A stretch of 64,000 bases of DNA, taken from positions 30,461 to 94,460 of the forward strand of contig NZ_FOXC01000004.1 of assembly GCF_900115605.1 (NCBI RefSeq). Direction: 5' to 3'. The notes under the pieces were generated by a model. That model was not told the DNA's origin. It saw nothing but the letters and a program-made list of their open reading frames with translations, and did not search any database. Position 1 is the first letter of the stretch; each line of letters begins with the position of its first letter. Shown piece after piece: positions 54,237-63,309 of this stretch. The stretch is from Halolactibacillus halophilus (GTDB taxonomy: Bacteria > Bacillota > Bacilli > Bacillales > Amphibacillaceae). Position numbers and translations under genes: made by a program.

Positions 54237-56117
54237 TTAATTGTCAAGTGACTCAACGAGGAGAGATAGCTCTTCCCAGCGTTCCATTTTTTCTTCTAAT
54301 GCTGCTTCAAGTGTGAGTTGTTCATCATACGCCAGTCTTACTTTCTCACTGTCACTTCCGGCATCAATGATCGCTTGTTTTTTCGCCTCAATTTTTTCTT
54401 CGATTGCACTGATGTCATCTTCAATCGTCTGCCACTCTTTTTGTTCATGATAGGACAGTTTCTTTTTCTTCTTGATCGGTGCGCTCGCTTCTTTTTTAAT
54501 CACCTTTTGATCTTTCTGGTCTTCTTTGCGGTCCGTTAAGTAATCACTATAGTCACCATAAAACGTGTCAATCACACCCTCATCGGTAAAGACAAATAAT
54601 TGATCAGCTGTACGGTCTAAAAAATAACGGTCGTGCGAGACACTAATGACCACACCCGGAAATTCATCTAAGTAGTTTTCTAGTATCGCCAAAGTCTCGG
54701 TATCTAAATCATTGGTTGGTTCATCAAGGAGTAACACATTCGGTTCCTGCATCAACACATGTAAGAGATAAAGCCTGCGCTTCTCACCACCAGACAGGCG
54801 GCGGATAAAGGTTTGTTGCTGAGCGCGATCAAATAAGAACCGCTCCAACATTTGTTCAGCGGTAATGACTTGATCATTTTTCGTATGAATCACATCAGCT
54901 GTCTTCCTGATGTAGTCGATGATTTTTAATGCTTCATCCATCTCTGAATGGTCTTGCGTGTAGTAACCAACCTTCACTGTTTCACCAACGCTAATGTCAC
55001 CCGCATCCGGCGCCATTCGTCCCGCCAACAGATTGAGAAGCGTTGACTTTCCGCTTCCGTTCTTACCGACAATCCCAATCCGGTCATCAGGCTTAATTAA
55101 AAAACTGAATGGTTGAAAGAGCGGCGTTTTTTCAAACGTTTTCGTCACATCTGTTAACTCAAACACTTCATCACCTAGACGTGTCCCGCGCAAGTTTAAG
55201 TCAACTTCGCGTTGTTTCTTTTCAAACGTTTGCTTTTTCATTTCATGGACTCGGTCAATGCGCGCTTTTTGTTTTGTCGTCCGTGCTTTTACACCGGCTT
55301 TTAACCAGGCAATTTCTTTCTTTAAAATGTTTTGATGCTTTTGTTTGCTTTGTTCAGCTAAAGCAAGACGCTCTGCCTTTTTCTCTAAATACGTTTCATA
55401 GTTCCCTACATAGCGGTACATCTGCCCTTTATCTAGTTCATAGATTCGATTCGTCACCCGATTTAAGAAATAACGGTCGTGGGTCACGATAATAAGCGCA
55501 CCCTTATAGCTCGGTAAATATTGTTCTAGCCATTCAATCGAATCGTGATCGAGATGGTTGGTTGGCTCATCTAGTATAAGCAAGTCTGCGGGTTGAATCA
55601 GTGCTTTTGCGAGAGCGACCCGTTTTTTTTGCCCTCCCGAAAGTGCGTGAATCGTTTGATGATAATCATGAATACCTAGCTTAGATAAAATCGTTTTCGC
55701 CTGCGTTTCATGATCCCAGGCGTTTTCCCGGTCCATTTGTTCTTGAGCTTTTTGGAACGTCTTTAGTTTTTGTTCACTCATCGGGTCTTGTTCCAGACGC
55801 ATTCGGGCTTGTTCATAGTGATGAAGTGTCTTGATCAAGGGTAAGTCCCCCATATAGATTTCATCTAAGACGGTCAAATCTTCTGATAGCTCAGCTTCTT
55901 GGGCTAGATAGCTGACGGTAAAGTCTTTCGGGTGTTTTAATTGACCCTGGTCGGTATCTTCTTTCTCACTAACAATTTTTAAGAAGGTTGACTTACCTGT
56001 TCCGTTTACACCGACGAGGCCAATCCGTTCGCCGGTTTCGATGGAAAAACTCACCCCACCTAGTAAGACTTTTTCACCAAATGCTTTATGTAATTGATGT
56101 GCTGATAGAATTTCCAT
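54237..56117 (-). CDS. ABC-F family ATPase, YfmR/Uup type
   Basis: 626 residues with two ABC domains in one chain and no membrane segments, hence a ribosome-associated ABC-F factor. Walker A GVNGTGKS and GKNGSGKS; signatures LSGGQKKRVALAKAL and LSGGEKRRLYLLHVL; Walker B LLILDEPTNHLD and VLLLDEPTNDLD. The inter-domain linker (YRYVGNYETYLEKKAERLALAEQSK) is the P-site tRNA-interaction motif region. A C-terminal coiled coil (about 540-626, KKKKLSYHEQKEWQTIEDDI…) places it with YfmR/Uup rather than EttA. It should not power the sugar importers. Confidence 0.92.
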   Translation of the reverse strand: MEILSAHQLHKAFGEKVLLGGVSFSIETGERIGLVGVNGTGKSTFLKIVSEKEDTDQGQLKHPKDFTVSYLAQEAELSEDLTVLDEIYMGDLPLIKTLHHYEQARMRLEQDPMSEQKLKTFQKAQEQMDRENAWDHETQAKTILSKLGIHDYHQTIHALSGGQKKRVALAKALIQPADLLILDEPTNHLDHDSIEWLEQYLPSYKGALIIVTHDRYFLNRVTNRIYELDKGQMYRYVGNYETYLEKKAERLALAEQSKQKHQNILKKEIAWLKAGVKARTTKQKARIDRVHEMKKQTFEKKQREVDLNLRGTRLGDEVFELTDVTKTFEKTPLFQPFSFLIKPDDRIGIVGKNGSGKSTLLNLLAGRMAPDAGDISVGETVKVGYYTQDHSEMDEALKIIDYIRKTADVIHTKNDQVITAEQMLERFLFDRAQQQTFIRRLSGGEKRRLYLLHVLMQEPNVLLLDEPTNDLDTETLAILENYLDEFPGVVISVSHDRYFLDRTADQLFVFTDEGVIDTFYGDYSDYLTDRKEDQKDQKVIKKEASAPIKKKKKLSYHEQKEWQTIEDDISAIEEKIEAKKQAIIDAGSDSEKVRLAYDEQLTLEAALEEKMERWEELSLLVESLDN

Positions 56118-56178
56118 AATTATCTCCTTTTTCTCATGTCGCTACTGTTTAGTATAGTATAACTTCCGTCTGTTAAAC

Positions 56179-56222
56179 AAGAAAAAACACAGCACCAGAG
56201 CGTTAAGACTGTGTTTTTTCTT
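56179..56222. terminator. Terminator upstream of yfmR-type gene, downstream boundary of nearby cls
   Basis: AAGAAAAAACACAG / CTGTGTTTTTTCTT. It lies 25 bases after the cls stop codon on the minus strand, so it ends the cls transcript; A- and T-runs lie on both arms. Confidence 0.88.
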
Positions 56223-56246
56223 TATAATGTCTATGATCGTAATATC

Positions 56247-57689
56247 TTATAGAATCGGTGAGATTAATCTGGCGACAGATTCTTTAAAGCGAATCCAAGT
56301 CGAACGCTTCTTATAATCATCAAGTGAGAGTGTATAACACTCTTTCATATCTAACTCATATTGCTTCAATAGTTTACGTGCCACTTGTTCACTGTACATA
56401 AACGCATTTACTTCAAAGTTTAACCGGAAGCTACGCACATCAATGTTGGCAGTACCAACACTCGATAGTTTGCCGTCAACGACAATCGTCTTCGCATGGA
56501 GAAAGCCGTTTTCATAAATATGAATTTTGGCACCGGCTTCTAACATATTCCCAACATACGAATAGGTGGCCCAGTAAACAAACGGATGGTCCGGCTTATT
56601 CGGAATCATAATCCGGACATCAATCCCTGATAGCGAGGCAATTCGAACAGCATCAGCCAGTGATTCATCCGGAATAAAGTAAGGCGTTTGTATGTAAACA
56701 TACTCTTCTGCTTCCATAATCATTTTCATATAACCATACTTAATCTGTTCCCAGTCATTATCCGGTCCGCTTGAGACAATCTGCATCCCGACGTTACCTT
56801 TTGGTGTGGCAGTATAATAGGCCGGGTCGTATTGCAGTACCTGTTCTTTTGACGCTTGATTCCAGTCTAAAATAAATCGCGTCTGCATATTTCGGACCGC
56901 TTCACCGACGACGCGCAAGTGCGTATCACGCCAGTAACCGAACTTTCTTAACTTGCCTAAATATTCATCCCCGATATTAAACCCACCGATATAACCAATC
57001 CGGCCATCGATAATAGCGAGTTTGCGGTGGTTTCGGTGATTAATTTTAAGATTAAGCTTCGGAATGATTGAAGGAAAAAATGCTTCAACATGTACCCCCG
57101 CTGCTTTTAATGCTTGGATATATTTACGACTAAGGCGTCTGGCACCCATATCATCATATAAAAACCGCACCTCTAATCCTTTTTTAGCCCGGTCAATCAA
57201 CGCATCGGCGACTTTCCAACCGAGTTCGTCACTACGGACAATATAATAGACGAGATGCACGTGGTGCTTCGCATGTTTAATATCAAATAACAGCTGATCA
57301 AACTTTTCCTTCCCGTCATTAAAGATTTTCACATCGTTATGTTGCGTTAAGATTGCATCGTTATTGCGTAAATGTAAATAAAATAAATCTTTATGATGGC
57401 GATAGCCTTTTTGAATCGGAAATGAATTTTCTTCAAGCAATTGCAGCTGATTATGCGCAGCTTTTTTAACACCTAACTTACTTTTATTATCCCAAATAAA
57501 TAATTTGGTATTACTGAGCTTACGCCCAAAGATTAAATACAAAATAAAACCAGCGACCGGGATAAAGGTTAAAACAAGTAACCAAGCCCAAGTTGATGTA
57601 GGGTTTTTGCGTTCTAAGAAGACAATCGTGAAAGCTAATACAATATTAAAGACCAATAAGGCCCCAAGTAAAAATGTTGGAACTGTCAT
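56247..57689 (-). CDS. cls: Cardiolipin synthase
   Basis: Condenses two phosphatidylglycerols to cardiolipin and glycerol at the membrane. 480 residues, as in Bacillus ClsA. Two N-terminal membrane helices (TFLLGALLVFNIVLAFTIVFLE, TWAWLLVLTFIPVAGFILYLIFG) then two phospholipase D repeats, each with an HKD motif: HRNHRKLAIIDGRIGYIGG and LHAKTIVVDGKLSSVGTANID. ATG 57689 is chosen for GAGGTGAGGAA just upstream and because the membrane helix starts there; the frame extends another 24 codons upstream without such support. Confidence 0.93.
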   Translation of the reverse strand: MTVPTFLLGALLVFNIVLAFTIVFLERKNPTSTWAWLLVLTFIPVAGFILYLIFGRKLSNTKLFIWDNKSKLGVKKAAHNQLQLLEENSFPIQKGYRHHKDLFYLHLRNNDAILTQHNDVKIFNDGKEKFDQLLFDIKHAKHHVHLVYYIVRSDELGWKVADALIDRAKKGLEVRFLYDDMGARRLSRKYIQALKAAGVHVEAFFPSIIPKLNLKINHRNHRKLAIIDGRIGYIGGFNIGDEYLGKLRKFGYWRDTHLRVVGEAVRNMQTRFILDWNQASKEQVLQYDPAYYTATPKGNVGMQIVSSGPDNDWEQIKYGYMKMIMEAEEYVYIQTPYFIPDESLADAVRIASLSGIDVRIMIPNKPDHPFVYWATYSYVGNMLEAGAKIHIYENGFLHAKTIVVDGKLSSVGTANIDVRSFRLNFEVNAFMYSEQVARKLLKQYELDMKECYTLSLDDYKKRSTWIRFKESVARLISPIL

Positions 57690-58034
57690 TTCCTCACCTC
57701 TTTTCTCTCTTATCCATAATATAGCATACCAAAGTGCTCTCATGCACACTTCAAGACACAAGAACCCTAAACCATGTGAAAAGTCATACCTATTTTTTTA
57801 GCAGTTAGGTCTCTTTAGCTAGAAGGGTAAGCTAACCAATTCATTCGTATATGTTATACCCGTCAGAGCCGTTTTTTAAGCTTATTATTTCAGCAGTCTC
57901 AGTCAAAAAAACTTACGCATAAGCTGCTTCCGGTTATTGCATTACCACTCGTTTTACAATAAGATACTAATATACACAAAAGCGACTACATCAATGTATT
58001 TCAATTTAACAATTAATCGAATTATCCATATTAT
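57690..58034. other. Divergent intergenic region
   Basis: About 345 bases between cls and the NusG-II gene. A good sigma-A promoter for the rightward gene is TTAACA (58006-58011) with TATTAT (58029-58034), 17 bases apart. No gene or RNA element is recognised in the remainder. Confidence 0.6.
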
Positions 58035-58057
58035 AGTAACATAAAGGAACGAATACA

Positions 58058-58495
58058 ATGGCTCACATGACATTCAAATCATACGCTAGCTTTAAACACA
58101 TCATCACTCTAACAGATGCTCTTGTCATTTTGATGTTACTCATCATTTCTTTCACACCTCTCGCCATCTTTCACTATAGCTACGCCCAATCTACAAATGA
58201 TGACGTGGTTGCTTATATTTCCATTGATGGTGACGTTGTTGATGTGTTTACTTTAAGCGAATCAACACCATATGAATTGAAGACGTATTACCCAACAGAC
58301 AATCAATACAACATCATTGAAGTAGACGGTACCCGAATTCGGGTGAAAGAAGATAATTCACCCGATCAGATTGCCGTAAAAACCGGCTGGATTTCGCGGC
58401 CTGGTGAGACAAGTATTTGTCTGCCACATAAATTAATCATCGATATTAGAGGAGAAGTCAGTACCGACGAACCTGCTGATATTAACGCCTACTAA
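58058..58495 (+). CDS. NusG domain II-containing protein
   Basis: 145 residues. One membrane helix near residue 22-45 (LTDALVILMLLIISFTPLAIFHY) and a small extracellular beta domain (VVAYISIDGDVVDVFTLSES … ISRPGETSICLPHKLIIDIRG), which is the NusG domain II-like (PF07009) pattern found in Firmicutes small membrane proteins. It has no NusG N-terminal domain, so it is not a transcription factor. AAAGGA lies nine bases before the ATG. Function unknown. Confidence 0.75.
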   Translation: MAHMTFKSYASFKHIITLTDALVILMLLIISFTPLAIFHYSYAQSTNDDVVAYISIDGDVVDVFTLSESTPYELKTYYPTDNQYNIIEVDGTRIRVKEDNSPDQIAVKTGWISRPGETSICLPHKLIIDIRGEVSTDEPADINAY

Positions 58496-58556
58496 CAGGA
58501 AATATTCGTTTACATACTTAAATTGATAAAAAATTAAAAAAATTCCGATTAATCAC

Positions 58557-58585
58557 TTGACGAATGTGTAGAAGTTCACTATAAT
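58557..58585 (+). promoter_or_regulatory. Sigma-A promoter of the S-box transcript
   Basis: TTGACG (58557-58562) and TATAAT (58580-58585) with exactly 17 bases between them, 20 bases before the riboswitch. Confidence 0.85.
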
Positions 58586-58604
58586 CCATACTAACAACTT
58601 AAAA

Positions 58605-58709
58605 CTCTTATTACGAGTGGCTGAGGGAATAGGCCCTGCGACGCCCGGCAACCCCTGCATATGCAGAAAGGTGCTAAATCCTACAGATGTGATATCTGAG
58701 AGATAAGAG
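58605..58709 (+). ncRNA. SAM-I (S-box) riboswitch aptamer
   Basis: All S-box landmarks are present: P1 arms CTCTTAT (58605-58611) and ATAAGAG (58703-58709), GAGTGGCTGAGGGA, GGCCCTGCGACGCCCGGCAACC, and AAGGTGCTAAATCC followed by the P4 hairpin CAGATGTGATATCTG. SAM binding should stabilise P1 and permit the downstream terminator, switching off metY when methionine is plentiful. Confidence 0.97.
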
Positions 58710-58725
58710 GAGGACACGCACGGTT

Positions 58726-58765
58726 AACACCCTCTTCTTATTCTTTTAAGAAGTGGGTGTTTTTT
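58726..58765 (+). terminator. Riboswitch-controlled terminator
   Basis: AACACCC(t)CTTCTT / AAGAAG(t)GGGTGTT followed by T5-6. It is the expression platform of the S-box leader. Confidence 0.93.
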
Positions 58766-58847
58766 ATTCCGCCCATGACTTATTGCTTCCATGCCACTAT
58801 TATATTCAGTTAAACAAAAATCAACCATTCTTAAGGAGGAATCATTC

Positions 58848-60524
58848 ATGACTTACAATCCCTTTCACATTCAAGGTGCTGAAACACAACTGATTCACGC
58901 TGGCCAACAAACCGATCCAACAACTGGCGCTGTCGCTGTCCCAATTTATCAAACAACCGCTTTTTCATTCAAAGACACAGAACATGCGCAAAACCTGTTT
59001 GCGCTAAAAGAACCTGGTAATATTTATTCGCGGATAATGAATCCAACCGTTGATGCCTTTGAACAGCGCATCGCCGCAATCGAAGATGGCGTCGCAGCTG
59101 TCGGAGTCGCTTCAGGTATGTCAGCGATCACCCTCGCGATTTTAAATGTCGCTGAAGCAGGGGATGAAATTATCACCGATAGTAATCTCTACGGCGGGAC
59201 CTATAACTTATTCTCCCGGACATTACCGAAATACGGGATTAAGGTCATCTTTGTTGATGGAACCGATCCTGAGAACTTTGAACAAGCAATCACTGCTAAA
59301 ACAAAAGCAATTTTCGCAGAGACCATTACGAATCCGTCACTGAATGTATTTGATATTGAAGCCGTTAGTGATCTTGCTCATAGCTACGATGTGCCCCTTA
59401 TTATTGATAACACCTTTGCGACACCTTACGGTGCTAAACCACTCACATTCGGAGCTGATATCGTCATTCACTCAGCTACGAAATGGATTGGTGGCCATGG
59501 GACCTCAATGGGTGGTGTCGTTGTCGATGGTGGTCGCTTCAACTGGAATAACGCTCGTTTTAAAGGTTTTACCGAACCTGATGAGTCGTATCACGGTATT
59601 CGTTACGGCATTGACGCAGGACCAGCAGCTTTTGCGATTAAATTACGCGTCCAACTGTTGCGTGATATCGGCCCATCACTCAGTCCGCAAAATGCTTTTA
59701 ACTTACTACAAGGCTTAGAAACACTCAACTTACGGATTAAACGCTACCATGAAAACACAATCCGTGTCGCTGATTATTTAAATAATCACCCACAAGTCGA
59801 ATGGGTCAACTACCCTGGAAATGAAGATCACCCGGGGCACGCACTCGCAAATAAATACTTGATTGATTACTACGGCTCGGTTATTACTTTTGGTATTAAA
59901 GGTGACCGCGAGACCGGAAGACGTGTAATTGACAATGTCAACCTGTTTTATCATGTCGCGAATGTCGGTGATGCGAAGTCGCTGATTATCCATCCAGCAT
60001 CAACAACACACCAACAATTATCAGCTGAAGGCTTAGCTCAAGCAGGTGTATCAGAACAATTAATCCGACTGTCGATTGGCCTTGAAACCTATCAAGATAT
60101 TATTGCCGACTTGGACCAAGCCATTGCCAAGGCAACAGAGACAGAACCAACACTCACACCGTCAACCGATGACGCCGTCTACTGGGCACTTCAGTCACCG
60201 TTTGCGCGTGAAGATGGTCTTAGACCAAAAGAAATTGTCGTCGTTGGTGACCCGGCCCAACACGGTTGCTTAACGAAAATTAAAAAATTAGGTTTCCACT
60301 ATAAAACCTTTGCCGAACAAACCGATCTTATTGATATTTTGTTTGTGACCGAGCCAGATCAATTAAATGAGATTCCAGCTCATGCGAAAATCGTCTGGTT
60401 TAAAACAAAAGTAGATTACCAAGCGTTAAAACAACAAGCATTAGCAAACAATCAAGTTGTTGTTGAAGGGGCGTGCCTCTATGGTACCGCCAATAAAATT
60501 CGCTTAAACCCACGCCGTGATTAA
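58848..60524 (+). CDS. metY: O-acetylhomoserine sulfhydrylase (MetY) with C-terminal CoA-binding-like domain
   Basis: 558 residues. The first 430 are a PLP-dependent Cys/Met-metabolism enzyme that makes homocysteine from O-acetylhomoserine and sulfide: ETQLIHAGQQTDPTTGAVAVPIYQTTAF, YSRIMNPTVDAFE, GVASGMSAI, IIDNTFATPYGAKPL, HSATKWIGGHGTS (Lys212 binds PLP), and IIHPASTTHQQL. Usual MetY length is about 430. An extension from about residue 440 ends with a Rossmann-like domain (residues 461-558: KEIVVVGDPAQHG, IDILFVTEPDQL, AKIVWFKTKVD, NQVVVEGACLYG) that resembles CoA-binding (YccU-type) proteins, including the Cys of the DRC motif. ATG 58848 has AAGGAGG upstream. Regulated by the S-box. Confidence 0.88.
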   Translation: MTYNPFHIQGAETQLIHAGQQTDPTTGAVAVPIYQTTAFSFKDTEHAQNLFALKEPGNIYSRIMNPTVDAFEQRIAAIEDGVAAVGVASGMSAITLAILNVAEAGDEIITDSNLYGGTYNLFSRTLPKYGIKVIFVDGTDPENFEQAITAKTKAIFAETITNPSLNVFDIEAVSDLAHSYDVPLIIDNTFATPYGAKPLTFGADIVIHSATKWIGGHGTSMGGVVVDGGRFNWNNARFKGFTEPDESYHGIRYGIDAGPAAFAIKLRVQLLRDIGPSLSPQNAFNLLQGLETLNLRIKRYHENTIRVADYLNNHPQVEWVNYPGNEDHPGHALANKYLIDYYGSVITFGIKGDRETGRRVIDNVNLFYHVANVGDAKSLIIHPASTTHQQLSAEGLAQAGVSEQLIRLSIGLETYQDIIADLDQAIAKATETEPTLTPSTDDAVYWALQSPFAREDGLRPKEIVVVGDPAQHGCLTKIKKLGFHYKTFAEQTDLIDILFVTEPDQLNEIPAHAKIVWFKTKVDYQALKQQALANNQVVVEGACLYGTANKIRLNPRRD

Positions 60525-60558
60525 TAACGTTTTTAATACTTTCGACTCTCTTTTATAT

Positions 60559-60594
60559 GCTTGAGCTGTCATTTTAACAGCTCAAGCTATTTTT
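60559..60594 (+). terminator. metY terminator
   Basis: GCTTGAGCTGT / ACAGCTCAAGC stem with loop CATTTTA, followed by TATTTTT. Confidence 0.93.
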
Positions 60595-60722
60595 CTTGTC
60601 ATTTTTTGTTTGATTTGTTATTGAAACGCTGGCTTTGGACTACTATAATAAGAAAGCCCCTTGTTTTAAAACTACCGATAAGGGAATATGACAAAAAGAA
60701 CTTTTTTAAGGATGGATGTCTT

Positions 60723-61658
60723 ATGAGTTTTTACCGCAAGAAACTACTTATCATTATATTAGTCAGCGTCGTCGCTGTTTTAAGTATCGGCTTTTTTATT
60801 TTTAGACCTTTGAACATCTATGAGACAACATCTATTGAACCTGAAGGGGATAATATTCAAGCTGTGATTAACCAAGTCGATGAAAAGGATGAAGAGGTCC
60901 AGTCAAATGCGACTGATATATCACTTGACTTAAAAACAGCGGTTGAAGAAACGTTAAAAATCTTCACCCGAACCGATGTCAGAATAACAGCCTTAGGCGA
61001 CTCCCTCACCCAAGGTGTTGGTGATGAAACAAATAACGAAGGTTATATCGGTGTCTTAAATAACTATTTTGACCAAACAAATACGCGCGTAGACATTGAT
61101 AACTTTGGTAAGCGTGGTAACCGAACTGATCAATTACTCACCCGGTTAACCGAAGAAGAAGCGATCATTGACTCTATAGAAGAGACTGACATTGTCCTCA
61201 TAACAATTGGGGCCAATGATTTAATGCAAGTAGTTAAAAATAATGCGTTAAATTTAAATCTCGATGTGTTTAACGAAGAAGAACAAGCCTTTGAAACACG
61301 ACTCACTGAAATTATCGAGACAATTAATGAGTATAACCCTGGTGCTGAGGTTTATTTACTCGGCTTATTCAACCCGTTTCTTGGCTACTTTGATAATGTG
61401 ATCGCATTAAATGAGATTTTAACTTCGTGGAATCAAACCGGTAAGGGCGTAATCGAATCTTACCCAAATGGGCATCATATTGATGTATACGACTTGTTCG
61501 CGCTTAAAGATATCTCGTTACTCGCCGATGACAACTTCCACCCAAATCAGACAGGTTACAGGTTAATTGGGGCAAGGGTGTATAGCCATATTAAACAAAC
61601 GATTGAACCACTAACAACAGAGATGAATAGTGAGAATGAATCAACCGAATCCCAATAG
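60723..61658 (+). CDS. SGNH/GDSL-family lipase/esterase, YpmR-like
   Basis: 311 residues. N-terminal membrane anchor (KKLLIIILVSVVAVLSIGFFIF); extracellular SGNH hydrolase: block I ITALGDSLTQGVGD (Ser), Gly in NFGKRGNRTDQLL (block II), LITIGANDLM (Asn, block III) and DNFHPNQTGYRL (Asp/His, block V). Family members are esterases or deacylases for lipids or surface glycans. The next gene encodes a YpmS-like protein, the arrangement of ypmR-ypmS in Bacillus subtilis. ATG 60723 lies after AAGGA and starts the hydrophobic helix; codons upstream are non-coding and overlap the metY terminator. Confidence 0.88.
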   Translation: MSFYRKKLLIIILVSVVAVLSIGFFIFRPLNIYETTSIEPEGDNIQAVINQVDEKDEEVQSNATDISLDLKTAVEETLKIFTRTDVRITALGDSLTQGVGDETNNEGYIGVLNNYFDQTNTRVDIDNFGKRGNRTDQLLTRLTEEEAIIDSIEETDIVLITIGANDLMQVVKNNALNLNLDVFNEEEQAFETRLTEIIETINEYNPGAEVYLLGLFNPFLGYFDNVIALNEILTSWNQTGKGVIESYPNGHHIDVYDLFALKDISLLADDNFHPNQTGYRLIGARVYSHIKQTIEPLTTEMNSENESTESQ

Positions 61659-61680
61659 ATATAGACTGCAGAATGGACTG

Positions 61681-62331
61681 ATGATAGTGAAAGAACGTTT
61701 GAACAAATCAATAAAGAAGATGACGACATGGCAACGCCGCTTTATATTACTCGCTGTTATTAACGGGGTGTTACTCGTTACCTTCTTTGTGTTTCTCCTT
61801 GCGACACCGCCGGTGTCTGATACGCTACCTAATCCGACCTACCAAGAGGAAGCGGGTGCTAAATTCACAGTAGAAACAACAAAACACGACCTTAATGATT
61901 TAATTAATACGTATATTAATCAAGTACTAAAAACAAACCAAGCGAATTTTGATGTTACGGTTGATGAAGATATCGTATTAAATGGCGAACTACTCGCCTT
62001 CGGTGTACCGATTCCACTTCGCGTCACAATGGACCCAGTTGTGATGGCTAACGGTGACCTCGTATTAAAAATGAATGACCTCTCCCTCGGGTTGCTTGAC
62101 TTACCAAGAGGGCGGATTCTTCATTATATTAACCGACAAGTCGAAACACCAGACTGGCTTTATTTTGATTCAGAGAATGAACAAATTTATTTAGCTGTCA
62201 CGTCGATTGAGGTTGACAGTAACCTTCGATTTAGAGTCGACGCGCTTGATTTATCAACTGACGCCATCATCTTTACTTTTACCGTGCCAAAAAGCGGCGT
62301 AGACCAAGACGCCACCTCTTTTGATAACTAG
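61681..62331 (+). CDS. YpmS-family membrane protein (DUF2140)
   Basis: 216 residues from ATG 61681. One membrane helix (FILLAVINGVLLVTFFVFLLA) followed by an extracellular domain with DLNDLINTYINQVL, FGVPIPLRVTMDPVV, LSLGLLDLPRGRILHYI and WLYFDSENEQIYLAVT. The pattern and pairing with the SGNH gene fit YpmS. The start is unsure: no clear ribosome binding site, and ATG 61720, thirteen codons later, is closer to the usual family length. Function unknown; likely acts with the SGNH enzyme at the cell surface. Confidence 0.8.
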   Translation: MIVKERLNKSIKKMTTWQRRFILLAVINGVLLVTFFVFLLATPPVSDTLPNPTYQEEAGAKFTVETTKHDLNDLINTYINQVLKTNQANFDVTVDEDIVLNGELLAFGVPIPLRVTMDPVVMANGDLVLKMNDLSLGLLDLPRGRILHYINRQVETPDWLYFDSENEQIYLAVTSIEVDSNLRFRVDALDLSTDAIIFTFTVPKSGVDQDATSFDN

Positions 62332-62339
62332 CATAAACC

Positions 62340-62376
62340 AAAAAACAGCTGCTTCTTTAGAAGTCGGCTGTTTTTT
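62340..62376 (+). terminator. Terminator of the ypmR-ypmS unit
   Basis: AAAAAACAGC…GCTTC / GAAGT…GCTGTTTTTT stem (some internal mismatch) with T6. Confidence 0.88.
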
Positions 62377-62412
62377 ATGTTTCTCTATCTATTTTTAAAA
62401 AAGAAAATATAT

Positions 62413-62441
62413 AAACCAATCTGAACGAGACAGATTGGTTT
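62413..62441 (-). terminator. Hairpin downstream of the NlpC/P60-like gene
   Basis: AAACCAATCTG / CAGATTGGTTT with a 7-base loop. Oriented to end the leftward gene at 62507; the T-run is short. Confidence 0.6.
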
Positions 62442-62506
62442 TGGGTATAAGTTATATAATAGCAAGCTTTGATCTTGATTCATATTAACAAAATGTCACA
62501 ATATAA

Positions 62507-63091
62507 TTAACTCATGCGAAAGAATGAGCGAATCGGCAAACGGAAATTCCGTCGTTTATCTGGCAACTGTAGATACTCTTGTAGTGCCCCCATATAAACA
62601 AGTTCTAGCTTGTCCCATTGCCTTAAATCATCTGGTCGGGTTAAACCTGCGCGGATATCTTTCGGATACAAATCAATTTCCTGAAGCATCGTTGCGACGA
62701 ACTGAGAACAAAAATAAGCATGAGGTCGTTTTACTTCATAATTAATAAAGAATCCGAATAACCCAATAAAATTATAATGGTATAAGTGCTGCATCGATTC
62801 AATCATTTGTAGGTGCTGACGTAAAGTTAAATATTGCTCATTAGAGATCTTCAACTCATACACAGCACACATCGACTTATTGAAAAACGGTTCGGTGACG
62901 GCTTCTTTTACAAACCCACCAATAAAGGGATTATATGGACGTTTCCGACCAAAGCTATAGACCTCACTTAATTCTTTGTCGAAGGCAATTGAGACATGAT
63001 TTAAATTCGTTTTAGTATATAAATCAATCGCCTTAGATAATAATGTACCTGTCGATAAAAATAATAAATAGATTGTACGTGTCTCTTTCAT
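62507..63091 (-). CDS. Permuted NlpC/P60-like (YiiX-type) protein
   Basis: 194 residues. His in LNHVSIAFDKEL near residue 32 and Cys in HAYFCSQFVATML near residue 128 are arranged as in circularly permuted papain-like folds of the NlpC/P60 superfamily, where the His strand precedes the Cys helix. N-terminus RTIYLLFLSTGTLLSKAIDLYTK fits the first strand of that fold. No signal peptide. The substrate could be a peptide, lipid or amide; family members vary. GGGGGCAACT precedes the ATG. Single-gene unit. Confidence 0.65.
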   Translation of the reverse strand: MKETRTIYLLFLSTGTLLSKAIDLYTKTNLNHVSIAFDKELSEVYSFGRKRPYNPFIGGFVKEAVTEPFFNKSMCAVYELKISNEQYLTLRQHLQMIESMQHLYHYNFIGLFGFFINYEVKRPHAYFCSQFVATMLQEIDLYPKDIRAGLTRPDDLRQWDKLELVYMGALQEYLQLPDKRRNFRLPIRSFFRMS

Positions 63092-63309
63092 AGTTGCCCC
63101 CTTTCTTTTCTTACTACTTAGACACCATTAACAAGTAGAAAGTTACTTTTTTTTATGATAAAATAATAAAAATTGATTCACTAATCTTTATCACATATTC
63201 TCAGTATAGCATAAAATTATCAAAAAGAAGTCTATTTCATACAATTTTCCAGTCAGCAAACCTTGTGTCTAACCAACAATCAAAACCGAAAGAAGTGGGG
63301 TGTTTGTTT

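Noticed and set aside
54237..56117. ABC ATPase as missing subunit of the glucan importers
   Set aside because: Two ABC domains in one chain, ABC-F linker and C-terminal coiled coil, with no link to the permease genes.
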